From NCBI GenBank assembly GCA_005885115.1, contig VAXX01000059.1, positions 1 through 12,512 of the forward strand: DNA of 12,512 nucleotides. Direction: 5' to 3'. The position numbers were made by a program, and so were the translations under genes. The notes below the pieces were generated by a model. That model was not told the origin of the DNA and searched no databases. It saw nothing but the letters and a program-made list of their open reading frames with translations. Position 1 is the first letter of the stretch; every line of letters starts with the position of its first letter. Positions 1 to 6,706 of the stretch are shown piece by piece. Origin of the DNA: Actinomycetota bacterium (lineage in GTDB: Bacteria; Actinomycetota; Actinomycetes; Mycobacteriales; Micromonosporaceae).

Positions 1-1
1 G

Positions 2-625
2 GCCACCTCACTGGGCTTCCTGATCGACCTGCTGGCCGCCGTACCGAGCATCGTGTTCGGGCTCTGGGGCCGCGACTACTTCTTCTACCCGGTACGCGAC
101 TTCTCCGCCTGGCTGCACCGCTACTTCGGTTGGATCCCGCTGTTCGGCAGCGACGGCCCGTACGGCAAGTCGATCCTGCTCGGCTCGCTGGTCCTCGCGA
201 TCATGGTGCTGCCGATCATCACGTCGCTGTCCCGGGAGGTGTTCCGGCAGACGCCGGTGATGAACGAGGAGGCCGCGCTCGCGCTCGGCGCCACCAGGTG
301 GGAGATGATCCGGATGGCCGTGCTGCCGTACGGGCGGCCGGGCCTGATCGCCTCGGTCATGCTCGGACTCGGTCGCGCACTCGGCGAGACCATCGCGCTC
401 GCGCTGACCCTGGGCAGCACGTACCTCATCTCGCCGGACATCCTCGAGAACGGCGGCAACACGATCGCGGCCAACATCGCCAACAAGTTCGGCGAGGCCA
501 GTGATACCGGACGCAGCGCGCTGATCGCCTCCGGTCTGGTGCTGTTCGGCATCACGCTGGTCGTCAACGTGAGCGCCCGCGCGATCATCTACCGGCGTCG
601 CGAGTTCACCGGGAGCCTGGCATGA
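2..625 (+). CDS. pstC: PstC, phosphate ABC transporter permease (5' partial)
   Basis: One of the two membrane permeases of the high-affinity PstSCAB phosphate importer, acting in the cytoplasmic membrane. The reading frame is open from base 2, so the true start lies before the window and the GTG at 53 is internal. The visible 207 residues hold the family hallmarks: [14 protein letters not shown] near the start, the membrane segment [20 protein letters not shown], the cytoplasmic coupling loop [21 protein letters not shown] that contacts Pst[11 protein letters not shown], the periplasmic [10 protein letters not shown] stretch and a last hydrophobic helix ending in RRREF. Nothing appears missing in this part. 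The stop TGA overlaps the pstA start as ATGA, which indicates translational coupling. pstS and the N-terminal third of PstC should lie upstream, outside the window. Confidence 0.95.
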   Translation, partial: ATSLGFLIDLLAAVPSIVFGLWGRDYFFYPVRDFSAWLHRYFGWIPLFGSDGPYGKSILLGSLVLAIMVLPIITSLSREVFRQTPVMNEEAALALGATRWEMIRMAVLPYGRPGLIASVMLGLGRALGETIALALTLGSTYLISPDILENGGNTIAANIANKFGEASDTGRSALIASGLVLFGITLVVNVSARAIIYRRREFTGSLA

Positions 626-1647
626 CCACGCTGACCACCCCGACGATCTCCAGTGCCCTGCACGTCCGGCGGCTGCCGGCCTGGGCGATCGGGGTGACCG
701 CCGCCGGCGCAGTCGCGCTCTCCGTCGCGCTGTTCAGCGGGCTCGGCCTGCTCGGCGGCGGCCCGGTCCTGACCGCCGTCGGGGCGGTCGTGCTGTTCCT
801 GGTCGGGCTGTCGGTCGTCTCGACGGTCGTGGAGGGCGGCCGGGCGGCCCGCAACCGGGTGGCCACCGCGCTGGTCTACTCCGCGTTCGTACTCGCGCTG
901 CTGCCGCTCGTCTCGGTCGTGGCGACCCTGTTCGGCAAGGGTACGGGCCGGCTGGACGCCGACTTCTTCAACCACTCGATGCGCAACATCACCGCGTTCG
1001 ACGCCAACGGCGGGGCGTACCACGCGATCATCGGTACGTTGGAGCAGGCCGGCATCGCGACCCTGATCACCGTGCCGCTGGGCGTTCTCGGCGCGATCTA
1101 CATCGTCGAGTACGGGCGCGGCGCCGGCCTGTTCATCCTGGCGTTCTGGATACTCATCGTCTCGCCGCACCTGTCGCCCAACGGGCGACCGTTCTACTCC
1201 GGCTTCGCCGCCTCGCTGGCTCTGTCGGTGCTGATGCTGCCCACCGTCACCCGCTCGACCGAGGAGATGCTCCGGCTGGTCCCGGCCGCCCTCCGGGAAG
1301 GCTCCTACGCCCTGGGCGTACCCAAATGGAAGACGATCCTGCGGATCGTGCTGCCGACGGCCTTGCCGGGGATCGTCACCGGGGTCATGCTGGCGGTAGC
1401 CCGCGCGGCCGGCGAAACCGCGCCCGTCCTGCTCGTGGCGCTGGGGAGCCCCCGGATCAACTTCGATCCGTTCCACGACCCGCAGGAATCCCTCTCCGTC
1501 TACATCTACGACCAGGCCACCTCGGCTTCGAGGTATGCGCCGGCCCGCGCCTGGACCGCCGCGCTGACCCTGGTCGCGCTCGTCCTCACGCTGACCGTCG
1601 CGGCCAAGCTGCTGTCGCGCCGCAACACGTTGAACAAGGGGAAGTGA
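622..1647 (+). CDS. pstA: PstA, phosphate ABC transporter permease, with an internal in-frame gap
   Basis: Second permease of the PstSCAB phosphate importer. 341 codons; ATG overlaps the pstC stop and GGGAG lies six bases before it. An N-terminal region with several hydrophobic segments precedes the core, which begins at [17 protein letters not shown] and includes the coupling loop [20 protein letters not shown] and [13 protein letters not shown]. Around residues 164-172 the protein reads EYGRG then AGLFILAFW. In the family a membrane segment of about 20-24 residues, ending in the conserved TGIPSIVAGLF motif, normally stands between these two; only AGLF of it remains. The gap keeps frame, so the gene looks intact to a gene caller, but the protein lacks a transmembrane helix and would probably be non-functional or misfolded. 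A collapsed assembly is an equally good or better explanation. The family identity is certain; the gap rests on recalled family sequence. Confidence 0.93.
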   Translation: MTTLTTPTISSALHVRRLPAWAIGVTAAGAVALSVALFSGLGLLGGGPVLTAVGAVVLFLVGLSVVSTVVEGGRAARNRVATALVYSAFVLALLPLVSVVATLFGKGTGRLDADFFNHSMRNITAFDANGGAYHAIIGTLEQAGIATLITVPLGVLGAIYIVEYGRGAGLFILAFWILIVSPHLSPNGRPFYSGFAASLALSVLMLPTVTRSTEEMLRLVPAALREGSYALGVPKWKTILRIVLPTALPGIVTGVMLAVARAAGETAPVLLVALGSPRINFDPFHDPQESLSVYIYDQATSASRYAPARAWTAALTLVALVLTLTVAAKLLSRRNTLNKGK

Positions 1648-1649
1648 CC

Positions 1650-2426
1650 ATGGCCAAGCGGATCGAAGCGGTCGGCGTCTCCGCCTACTACGGGGCGTTC
1701 AAGGCCATCGAGGGCATCAACCTCGTCATGGAACCGAAGTCGGTGACGGCGCTGATCGGCCCGTCCGGCTGCGGCAAGTCGACGTTCCTGCGCTCGGTCA
1801 ACCGGATGCACGAGGTGCTGCCCGGGGCCCGGGTCGAGGGCAGGCTGACCATCGACAGCCAGGACATCTACGGCCGCGACGTCGACGTGACGGCGGTCCG
1901 CCGGCTGATCGGCATGGTCTTCCAGCGCCCGAACCCGTTCCCCACCATGTCGATCTACGACAACGTGGTGGCCGGGCTCAAGCTCAACGGGGTACGCCGC
2001 CGGTCGACCCTGGACGACGCGTGCGAGAAGGCGTTGCGCGCGGCCAACCTGTGGAACGAGGTACACACCCGGCTGTCCCGGCCCGGTGCCGGGCTGTCCG
2101 GCGGGCAGCAGCAGCGGCTGTGCATCGCCCGCGCGATCGCCGTCGAGCCGCAGGTCGTCCTGATGGACGAGCCGTGCTCGGCACTCGACCCGATCTCCAC
2201 GCTGGCGATCGAGGACCTGATCAGCGAGCTGAAGAACCAGTACACGATCATCATCGTCACGCACAACATGCAGCAGGCCGCCCGGGTGTCCGACCGCACC
2301 GCGTTCTTCTCCATCGAGAAGACCGGCGACCCCGGCCGCCTGATCGAGTACGACGAGACCACCCGGATCTTCACCAACCCGTCGGTGAAGAAGACCGAGG
2401 ACTACATCACCGGCCGGTTCGGCTAG
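1650..2426 (+). CDS. pstB: PstB, phosphate ABC transporter ATP-binding protein
   Basis: Cytoplasmic ATPase that powers the PstCA channel. The 258-residue length is typical of the family and the protein looks complete. Walker [10 protein letters not shown] is at residues 37-45, the Q-loop in VFQRPNPFP near 90-97, the ABC signature LSGGQQQR at 149-156, Walker [13 protein letters not shown] at 169-180 and the switch histidine in THNM near 205. The ATG at 1650 is chosen because it follows the pstA stop by two bases and has AAGGGGAAG just upstream; the frame stays open further 5' but that part is antisense-like shadow. The C-terminus ITGRFG is the usual end of PstB. The gene closes the pst operon and is convergent with the Nudix gene; the two TAG stops overlap within CTAG at 2423-2426, leaving no room for a terminator between them. 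Confidence 0.97.
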   Translation: MAKRIEAVGVSAYYGAFKAIEGINLVMEPKSVTALIGPSGCGKSTFLRSVNRMHEVLPGARVEGRLTIDSQDIYGRDVDVTAVRRLIGMVFQRPNPFPTMSIYDNVVAGLKLNGVRRRSTLDDACEKALRAANLWNEVHTRLSRPGAGLSGGQQQRLCIARAIAVEPQVVLMDEPCSALDPISTLAIEDLISELKNQYTIIIVTHNMQQAARVSDRTAFFSIEKTGDPGRLIEYDETTRIFTNPSVKKTEDYITGRFG

Positions 2427-2980
2427 TAGACGAGCTTTCCATCGACCACTCGCGGCTGCACCGGGCTAAGGTCACGGGGCGCCGCCAGCGCCGCCTCGAT
2501 CGAGTCGAACCGCGCGAGCTCGGCCAGGGTCACCCGGGTGGGCGGGAGCATCGGCAGGTCGGTGGTCGCGGCCGGGGGCAGCCACAGGTCGTGCGTGGCC
2601 TCGCCGCCGGATCGACGGGTACGTTGACCGTCCGGTAGCCGGGCCAGGAAGAAGTACGTATCGAAGCGGCGGGGCTCGAACTCCGGCGTGATCCAGCGAC
2701 CCCACGGTACGAGCGCCTCCGGGGCCAGGACCACCCCGGTCTCCTCCCGGACCTCCCGTACCGCGGTCGCCCGGGGATCGGCGTCCACCGGTTCGGCTCC
2801 CCCGCCGGGAAATGCGTACATGCCCGCGGCGAAGGCCATCGTCGCCGCCCGTTCCATCAGGTACACCTCGTAGGGCTCGCGGAGCAGCACGACGGTGCCC
2901 GCGACCCGGGGTACCGCCGGCGTGGCGCCCGACTCGGCGAACCGCCGGGCGGCCAGGACGAAGGCCTCGTCGGGCGTCAT
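2423..2980 (-). CDS. Nudix hydrolase
   Basis: 185-residue Nudix-fold hydrolase that would cleave nucleoside-diphosphate-linked substrates; the substrate cannot be told from sequence. It has [14 protein letters not shown] at residues 48-61, the Nudix helix core REVREETGV at 75-83, and the family segment [17 protein letters not shown] near 95-111, which places it with actinobacterial Nudix proteins of the long DPxDAD type. Two things are odd. At the canonical G-x5-E-x7-RE spacing the first glutamate position is A67, flanked by D66 and D68. The stretches before REVREETG and between GVVLA and the [13 protein letters not shown] segment are much shorter than in the long actinobacterial homologues I recall, so one or two in-frame losses are possible. 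The ATG overlaps the pit stop as ATGA, implying coupling to pit; no clear ribosome-binding site is seen. Because pit is frameshifted, this frame also reads continuously into the pit N-terminus, which could be misannotated as a Pit-Nudix fusion. Confidence 0.85.
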   Translation of the reverse strand: MTPDEAFVLAARRFAESGATPAVPRVAGTVVLLREPYEVYLMERAATMAFAAGMYAFPGGGAEPVDADPRATAVREVREETGVVLAPEALVPWGRWITPEFEPRRFDTYFFLARLPDGQRTRRSGGEATHDLWLPPAATTDLPMLPPTRVTLAELARFDSIEAALAAPRDLSPVQPRVVDGKLVY

Positions 2981-3892
2981 CCGAACAGCGGCCGGATCAG
3001 CAGGTGTACCAGCGCGGCGACCGCCGCCGCGGCGGGGAACGTGAAGATCCAGGCGAGCACGATGTTGCCGGCCACGCCCCAGCGTACGGCCGAGAACCGC
3101 TTGGTGGCACCGACGCCCATGATCGCGGAGGTGATCGTGTGCGTGGTCGAGATCGGCCACGAGGGTACGGATGATCCGCCAGCCGCCCGAGTAGGTACCC
3201 AGGGCCAGGACTGCCGCGGTGAGCAGGTACACCCAGATCGGGATCGCCGCCTTGGCGCCGAGGAAGCCGCCGGTCACCAGGGCCAGCCCGACGACACCGA
3301 TGGTCTTGGCGGCGTCCTGCAGCCCGTGCCCGAAGGACATGGCGAACGCGGACACCGACTGCATCACCCGGAAGCCCCGGTTGAGCTTGCCCGGATGTCC
3401 GGAGCGGAAGATCCAGAGCACCGCGAGCATCACCAGGTACCCGAGCAGGAAGCCGACCAGCGGGGACAGCACCATCGGCAGCACGATCTTCTGCACGATC
3501 CCGCTCCAGAACACGATCCCGTGCGGTACCAGCAGGGTCGCCCCCACCAGGCCGCCGATCAGGGCGTGCGAGGACGAGGACGGGATCCCGAAGTACCAGG
3601 TGACGAGGTTCCAGACGATCGCACCGGCCAGACCGGCGAGGACCACGCCCAACCCGCTCGTACCCGGCGGGGGTTTGATCACTCCCTTGCCCACGGTGGC
3701 CGCGACGTGCCCACCCAGGAACGAGCCGATCAGGTTGCCGACGGCGGCCATGACCAGCGCGACCCTCGGGGTCAGCGCCCGGGTGGACACCGACGTGGCG
3801 ATCGCGTTGGCCGCGTCGTGGAACCCGTTGGTGTAGTTGAAGCCCATCGCGAAGACGATCACCGCGATGGTGGCGATCAGATCCGCGCTCAC
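2977..3892 (-). pseudogene. pit: Pit-type inorganic phosphate permease, frameshifted by an internal deletion
   Basis: Low-affinity phosphate permease of the PiT family (cation-coupled, multi-helix membrane protein). GTG at 3892 overlaps the DUF47 stop (GTGA) and has AAGGA before it. Frame one gives residues 1-244 with the first PiT signature NGFHDAANAIAT at about 22-33, IPSSSSHALIGG near 103-114 and HGLQDAAKTIGVV near 189-201, ending at GGWRIIRTL (base 3161). The rest of the C-terminus is in another frame from about 3159 to the TGA at 2977: PISTTHTITSAIMGVGATK and IVLAWIFTFP, ending LIRPLFG. Between RTL and PISTTH the family normally has a loop and membrane segment of about 30-35 residues. 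That block is missing and the frame is shifted, so as written no full Pit is made. All other parts are well conserved, so a sequence or assembly error is as likely as a true pseudogene. Confidence 0.9.
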
Positions 3893-4515
3893 GATTCCTT
3901 CACCGCGACGGTCTCCACGGTGTTGGCCACCCGCTCGAAGGCGTCACAGGCCCGCTCCAGTTCCTCGACGACCTCCTTGAGCTTGAGTACGGTCAGCGCG
4001 TCGTACTCGCCGGAGAACAGCCGGACCAGCAGCATCCGGTACACCCGGTCGCCCTCGTTCTCCAGCCGGTTGCACTCGACGAAGTAGTCCTCCAGGTCAC
4101 GCATGGTGCGCAGCTTGGGCATCGCCTCGGCGGTCACCTTGGCCTGCCGGTCGAGCACGTCGACCATCTCGTGCATCTCCCGGGGCAGCACCGGTATCTT
4201 GGTCAGCCCGTACAGGTAGAGCAGGCTGCCGACCGCCTCCAGGTGGTCCATCACGTCGTCCAGGCCCGAGCCGAGCCGGTAGATGTCCTCCCGGTCGAAC
4301 GGGGTGATGAACGACGAGTTGATCCGCTTGTACAGCTCGTGCGTGATCGCGTCGCTGTCGTGCTCGACCTCGACCAGGCGTTCGCTGACCGACTGGACGT
4401 CGGCGTCGGGCAGGATCAGCTCGGAGAGCAGGGCCGTGCCCTTGACGAGGTTCTCGGCAGCACGACTGAAGTGGTCGAAGAAGGAGTCGTTGCTGGGACG
4501 CAGCTGGAATCGCAC
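3889..4515 (-). CDS. DUF47 family protein (PhoU-like), Pit partner
   Basis: 208 residues, the usual size of the DUF47 family, all-helical cytoplasmic proteins related to PhoU. They are commonly encoded next to pit genes and are thought to modulate phosphate transport through the permease. The sequence is rich in paired acidic residues of the metal-binding type: EVEHDSDAITHEL near 49-61, ITPFDREDIYRLGSGLDDVMD near 70-90 and CNRLENEGDRVYR in the last third. GTG at 4515 is chosen because GTGAGGTG lies five bases upstream; the next in-frame starts would cut conserved sequence. The stop TGA overlaps the pit start, so the two are translationally coupled. A TANNNT box 37-42 bases upstream may be its own promoter within the longer co-directional run. 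The gene appears intact. Confidence 0.93.
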   Translation of the reverse strand: MRFQLRPSNDSFFDHFSRAAENLVKGTALLSELILPDADVQSVSERLVEVEHDSDAITHELYKRINSSFITPFDREDIYRLGSGLDDVMDHLEAVGSLLYLYGLTKIPVLPREMHEMVDVLDRQAKVTAEAMPKLRTMRDLEDYFVECNRLENEGDRVYRMLLVRLFSGEYDALTVLKLKEVVEELERACDAFERVANTVETVAVKES

Positions 4516-4520
4516 GGGCG

Positions 4521-4528
4521 CACCTCAC
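4521..4528 (-). promoter_or_regulatory. Ribosome-binding site of the DUF47 gene
   Basis: On the minus strand the octamer reads GTGAGGTG and ends five bases before the GTG start at 4515. It decides this GTG over alternatives. Confidence 0.6.
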
Positions 4529-4552
4529 GCGGGGTGTGGATCAGTCGCTGGA

Positions 4553-4558
4553 ATGCTA
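4553..4558 (-). promoter_or_regulatory. Putative -10 box for the DUF47-pit-Nudix unit
   Basis: The minus strand reads TAGCAT in the 45-base gap after ppk2, fitting the actinobacterial TANNNT -10 pattern. A start site near 4546 would give a leader of about 30 bases that contains the GTGAGGTG ribosome-binding site. No convincing -35 element is seen, so the call is weak. Confidence 0.35.
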
Positions 4559-4560
4559 GT

Positions 4561-5448
4561 TCACCCGGCGGCCACGGACAGTTTCGCCAGGCGATCCGCC
4601 TCGATCAACCGGCGTTTCTCCGCTTGCGGGTCGAAATCGCCCGGTGGGTACCGCAGGCCCAGGTCGGCCAGGGTGTCCCGGAGCAGGGTGGCCACCGCCC
4701 AGTCGCGGTACCACTTCCGGTTCGCCGGTACGACGTACCACGGCGCCTCGTCAGTGGAGCACCTGGCCAGGGCGTCGGCGTACGCCGACTGGTACGCCGG
4801 CCACAGCTCCCGCTCGTCCACGTCACCCGGGTTGTACTTCCAGTGCTTGGTCGGGTCCTCGAGCCGGGCCAGCAACCGTTCGCGCTGCTCGTCGTACGAG
4901 ATGTGCAGCATCACCTTGAGCATGGTGACCTCATCCTGGGCCAGCTCGTGCTCGAACGCGCTGATCTGGTCGTACCGGGCCCGCCACACCTCCGGCGGTA
5001 CCAGCTCGTGCACGCGTACCACCAGGACGTCCTCGTAGTGCGACCGGTTGAACACGCCGAGGTAGCCGGGCTCGGGCAGGGCCCGGCGGATCCGCCAGAG
5101 GAAGTCGTGGGCCCGCTCCTCCTCGGTCGGCCTGCCGAAGCTGACGATGTGCATACCCTGCGGGTTCATCATGCCGGCGACCCGCTTGGTCGCACCGTCC
5201 TTGCCGCCGCAGTCCATCGCCTGCAGCACCAGCAGGACACGTCGCCGGTCACCGCCCGCCCTGGCCCCGGCGTACAGCCGCTCCTGGTAGCCGGCCAACT
5301 CCGCGCCGACCTCGACCAACTGCTCCTGCGCCCACCGGCGCGGGTGCCTGCGGGCCGCGTCGGGCACCCCCGGCATCCCGGCCGGGTCGATCGCGGCGAG
5401 ATCAACCGGGCCACCGGCAGGTACGCGTAACAGCTCGCGCAGGCTCAT
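4561..5448 (-). CDS. ppk2: Polyphosphate kinase 2 family (polyP:nucleotide phosphotransferase)
   Basis: 295-residue cytoplasmic PPK2 enzyme, which transfers phosphate between polyphosphate and nucleotides; the family is used to make NDP or NTP from stored polyphosphate or the reverse. The P-loop is at about 75-85 (LQAMDCGGKDG), followed by NPQGMHIVSFGRPTEEE (95-111), HDFLWRI, the Walker-B-like GVFNRSHYEDVLVVRVH (131-147), KVMLHIS, the lid region DPTKHWKYNPGDVDER and the C-terminal APWYVVPANRKWYRDWAV. This combination fits the single-domain PPK2 family of the polyP:AMP/ADP type; which nucleotide is preferred cannot be decided. ATG at 5448 is chosen because MSLRELLRV is the usual N-terminus; the frame stays open upstream but that part overlaps the DUF402 gene. 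It starts 26 bases after that gene. The protein seems complete. Its place beside Pst and Pit supports a role in phosphate storage. Confidence 0.94.
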   Translation of the reverse strand: MSLRELLRVPAGGPVDLAAIDPAGMPGVPDAARRHPRRWAQEQLVEVGAELAGYQERLYAGARAGGDRRRVLLVLQAMDCGGKDGATKRVAGMMNPQGMHIVSFGRPTEEERAHDFLWRIRRALPEPGYLGVFNRSHYEDVLVVRVHELVPPEVWRARYDQISAFEHELAQDEVTMLKVMLHISYDEQRERLLARLEDPTKHWKYNPGDVDERELWPAYQSAYADALARCSTDEAPWYVVPANRKWYRDWAVATLLRDTLADLGLRYPPGDFDPQAEKRRLIEADRLAKLSVAAG

Positions 5449-5474
5449 CGTCAGATCATCGCGTACCCGAGGGG

Positions 5475-5972
5475 TCAGCGCACCAGGTCCAACCACGCGT
5501 GGTACCCGCTGGCGAACGGCTCGCTCCCGTCGGCCAGCGCCCGGACCAGCCAGTGCGCGGTCTTCCACGCATGGGCGACCACCTCGTCCGGGTAGCCGAA
5601 CCGCAGCCGGTGCACCTCGAACTCGTCCTCGTCGACGAGCTCCACGGCCCGGGTGACCCGCCGCCGACGTACGTCCAGGTCCAGGTCGATCAGGTGGACC
5701 TGCCCGTCCACCGGCCAGTCGGCCGGCGTGGTGATGTCGCAGTAGACCTCGGTACGCCGGGGCGGCGCGTTGAACATCGCCGTGTACCACTGCCCGCGCG
5801 GTACCAGCAGCACGTACGGGTCCTCGTACTTGAAGCTCTCCCCGTGGAACGTGTTCTGCGGCACGCCGAGCCAGACGCCGTGCTCGTCCTCGCCGAGCCG
5901 CAGCGCCGGGTAGCTCCGGTGCGGGCTGCCGTCGTACTTGCGGTACTCGACCCGCACCACGTCGGGTGCCAT
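5475..5972 (-). CDS. DUF402 domain protein
   Basis: 165 residues made of one DUF402 domain, complete by comparison with actinobacterial homologues I recall. The family includes nucleoside di-/triphosphatases (Ntdp-type) and FomD-like enzymes that hydrolyse nucleotide phosphates or phosphoesters with a metal ion, so a phosphohydrolase role is plausible but not shown here. Visible signatures are YRKYDGSPHRSYP near 10-22, GEDEHGVWLG, MFNAPPRRTEVYCDITTPADW near 66-86, the acidic IDLDLDVRRRR, and the C-terminal VDEDEFEVHRLRFGYP and GSEPFASGYHAWL. The many aspartates and glutamates in the last two stretches are the expected metal ligands. The gene follows Uma2 by 17 bases and precedes ppk2 by 26. 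A TACCGT box ends six bases before the ATG, which suggests leaderless initiation here in addition to read-through from Uma2. Confidence 0.88.
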   Translation of the reverse strand: MAPDVVRVEYRKYDGSPHRSYPALRLGEDEHGVWLGVPQNTFHGESFKYEDPYVLLVPRGQWYTAMFNAPPRRTEVYCDITTPADWPVDGQVHLIDLDLDVRRRRVTRAVELVDEDEFEVHRLRFGYPDEVVAHAWKTAHWLVRALADGSEPFASGYHAWLDLVR

Positions 5973-5978
5973 GCCCGT

Positions 5979-5984
5979 ACGGTA
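5979..5984 (-). promoter_or_regulatory. Putative -10 box, leaderless start of the DUF402 gene
   Basis: Minus strand TACCGT, matching TANNNT, with exactly six bases between it and the ATG at 5972. The spacing would put the transcription start at or next to the start codon. No ribosome-binding site is visible, which is consistent with leaderless translation. Confidence 0.4.
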
Positions 5985-5989
5985 GCGGG

Positions 5990-6565
5990 TCAGCGCACCA
6001 GATCCGCCGGGATAACGGACACCGGGTACGGCAACGTGGCCGCGAACTCCTTCTCCCCGGTGACGTCGGCGACCTGCTGGTATTTCTTGTCCGGTCCCAG
6101 CTCCCAGGCGATCAGCCGCGCCTCGGCCGGCCGGGCTATCGGATCCACGACCCAGAACGACGGCGTGCCGGCCCGCTCGAAGCGCTCCCGCTTGTGGTTC
6201 AGGTCGATCATCCGGGTGCTCGGAGACAGCACCTCGACGGCGAGGGCCGGCGGCCCGGGCAGATCCTTGTCGGTGAGCTGGTCCCGCCGCGCGACCAGCA
6301 CGTCCGGCTGCATCTCGGTGTCGTCGGCGAGGCCGATCGCGAACGGCGCGACAAGCGCCTCGAACTCCGGCGGGCAGGCGTCGTCCAGTAGCCGCGCCAG
6401 CCGGAGGACCGCGCGTTGGTGGACCCGGCCGGGCGCGGCGCTCACGATGAGCACGCCGTCGATGAGCTCGTACCGCCGCCCGTCGTCGGGCATGTCTTCA
6501 AGGTCAGCCCGGGTGAAGGGGCGACCGGACTGGTCGATCGGCGTTGTCGACATGGCAACCACCAT
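5990..6565 (-). CDS. Uma2 family endonuclease-like protein (DUF820)
   Basis: 191-residue protein of the Uma2/DUF820 family, which has a PD-(D/E)XK nuclease fold and is expanded in cyanobacteria and actinobacteria; its biological role is poorly known. Signatures in order: DDGRRYELIDGVLIVS at 27-42, APGRVHQRAV, QPDVLVARRDQL at 86-97, LAVEVLSPSTRMIDLNHKRERFERAG at 108-133 and PSFWVVDP at 135-142. The likely active-site set is E33, D88, E111 and K125. The ATG at 6565 is chosen because GAGGAGGA lies three bases upstream; a GTG three bases further in would have a slightly better spacing, and the ATG at 6553 is too far from the site. It heads the six-gene minus-strand run and diverges from the helicase gene. 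No toxin-antitoxin or mobile-element partner is seen nearby. Confidence 0.88.
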   Translation of the reverse strand: MVVAMSTTPIDQSGRPFTRADLEDMPDDGRRYELIDGVLIVSAAPGRVHQRAVLRLARLLDDACPPEFEALVAPFAIGLADDTEMQPDVLVARRDQLTDKDLPGPPALAVEVLSPSTRMIDLNHKRERFERAGTPSFWVVDPIARPAEARLIAWELGPDKKYQQVADVTGEKEFAATLPYPVSVIPADLVR

Positions 6566-6568
6566 GGT

Positions 6569-6576
6569 TCCTCCTC
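6569..6576 (-). promoter_or_regulatory. Strong ribosome-binding site of the Uma2 gene
   Basis: Minus strand GAGGAGGA, the strongest Shine-Dalgarno match in the window, followed by three bases and ATG at 6565. It sets the start of the Uma2 gene upstream of the ATG at 6553. Confidence 0.7.
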
Positions 6577-6637
6577 GGTCAGCATCGCGCCACCCTGACA
6601 CCAAGAATGCCAAGTGGGCAACCCCGTGCCAACCGGT

Positions 6638-6646
6638 TGTGGATAA
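6638..6646 (-). promoter_or_regulatory. DnaA-box-like 9-mer
   Basis: The plus strand reads TGTGGATAA, the exact reverse complement of the classical DnaA box TTATCCACA. It lies in the 141-base gap between the divergent Uma2 and helicase genes, within a locally AT-richer patch. A related but imperfect copy, TGTGGATGG, follows at 6657-6665, nineteen bases on in the same orientation. Function as a DnaA site is inference. Confidence 0.45.
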
Positions 6647-6691
6647 CTTTGTGGGCTGTGGATGGCGGCGCGGTTGCGTCGGCCGGACGCG

Positions 6692-6697
6692 GTAGCG
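6692..6697 (+). promoter_or_regulatory. Putative -10 box of the helicase gene
   Basis: TAGCGT, matching TANNNT, ends nine bases before the GTG at 6707. With no good ribosome-binding site before this GTG, leaderless or near-leaderless initiation is likely. The DnaA-box-like motifs are 27-54 bases upstream of the box. Confidence 0.4.
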
Positions 6698-6706
6698 TCA
6701 CCTTCC

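Noticed and set aside
589..1476. Long open frame antisense to pstA, and similar long frames antisense to other genes
   Set aside because: Arginine-, glycine- and aspartate-rich low-complexity translations with no family motifs; normal antisense shadows in high-GC DNA over well-recognised genes.
2420..2430. Lost terminator between pstB and the Nudix gene
   Set aside because: Both genes end in proper, family-plausible stops sharing CTAG; a natural overlap explains this without invoking another deletion, though one cannot be excluded.
2423..3892. A 489-codon open frame that would be a Pit-Nudix fusion protein
   Set aside because: The segment between Pit residue 245 and the Nudix ATG is out-of-frame Pit sequence; the native Pit C-terminus is readable in another frame and ends with its own TGA overlapping the Nudix start.
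5449..5790. N-terminal extension of the PPK2 frame by 114 codons
   Set aside because: It overlaps the DUF402 gene in another frame, is rich in R, G and A without PPK2 similarity, and MSLRELLRV at 5448 is the normal PPK2 start.
5990..6565. Uma2 gene as part of a restriction, toxin-antitoxin or mobile module
   Set aside because: No methyltransferase, antitoxin, integrase or terminal repeat is present nearby; single Uma2 genes are common in actinobacteria.
6630..6665. Chromosomal replication origin
   Set aside because: Only one perfect and one imperfect DnaA box in a 141-base gap, and no dnaA, dnaN or rpmH neighbours.
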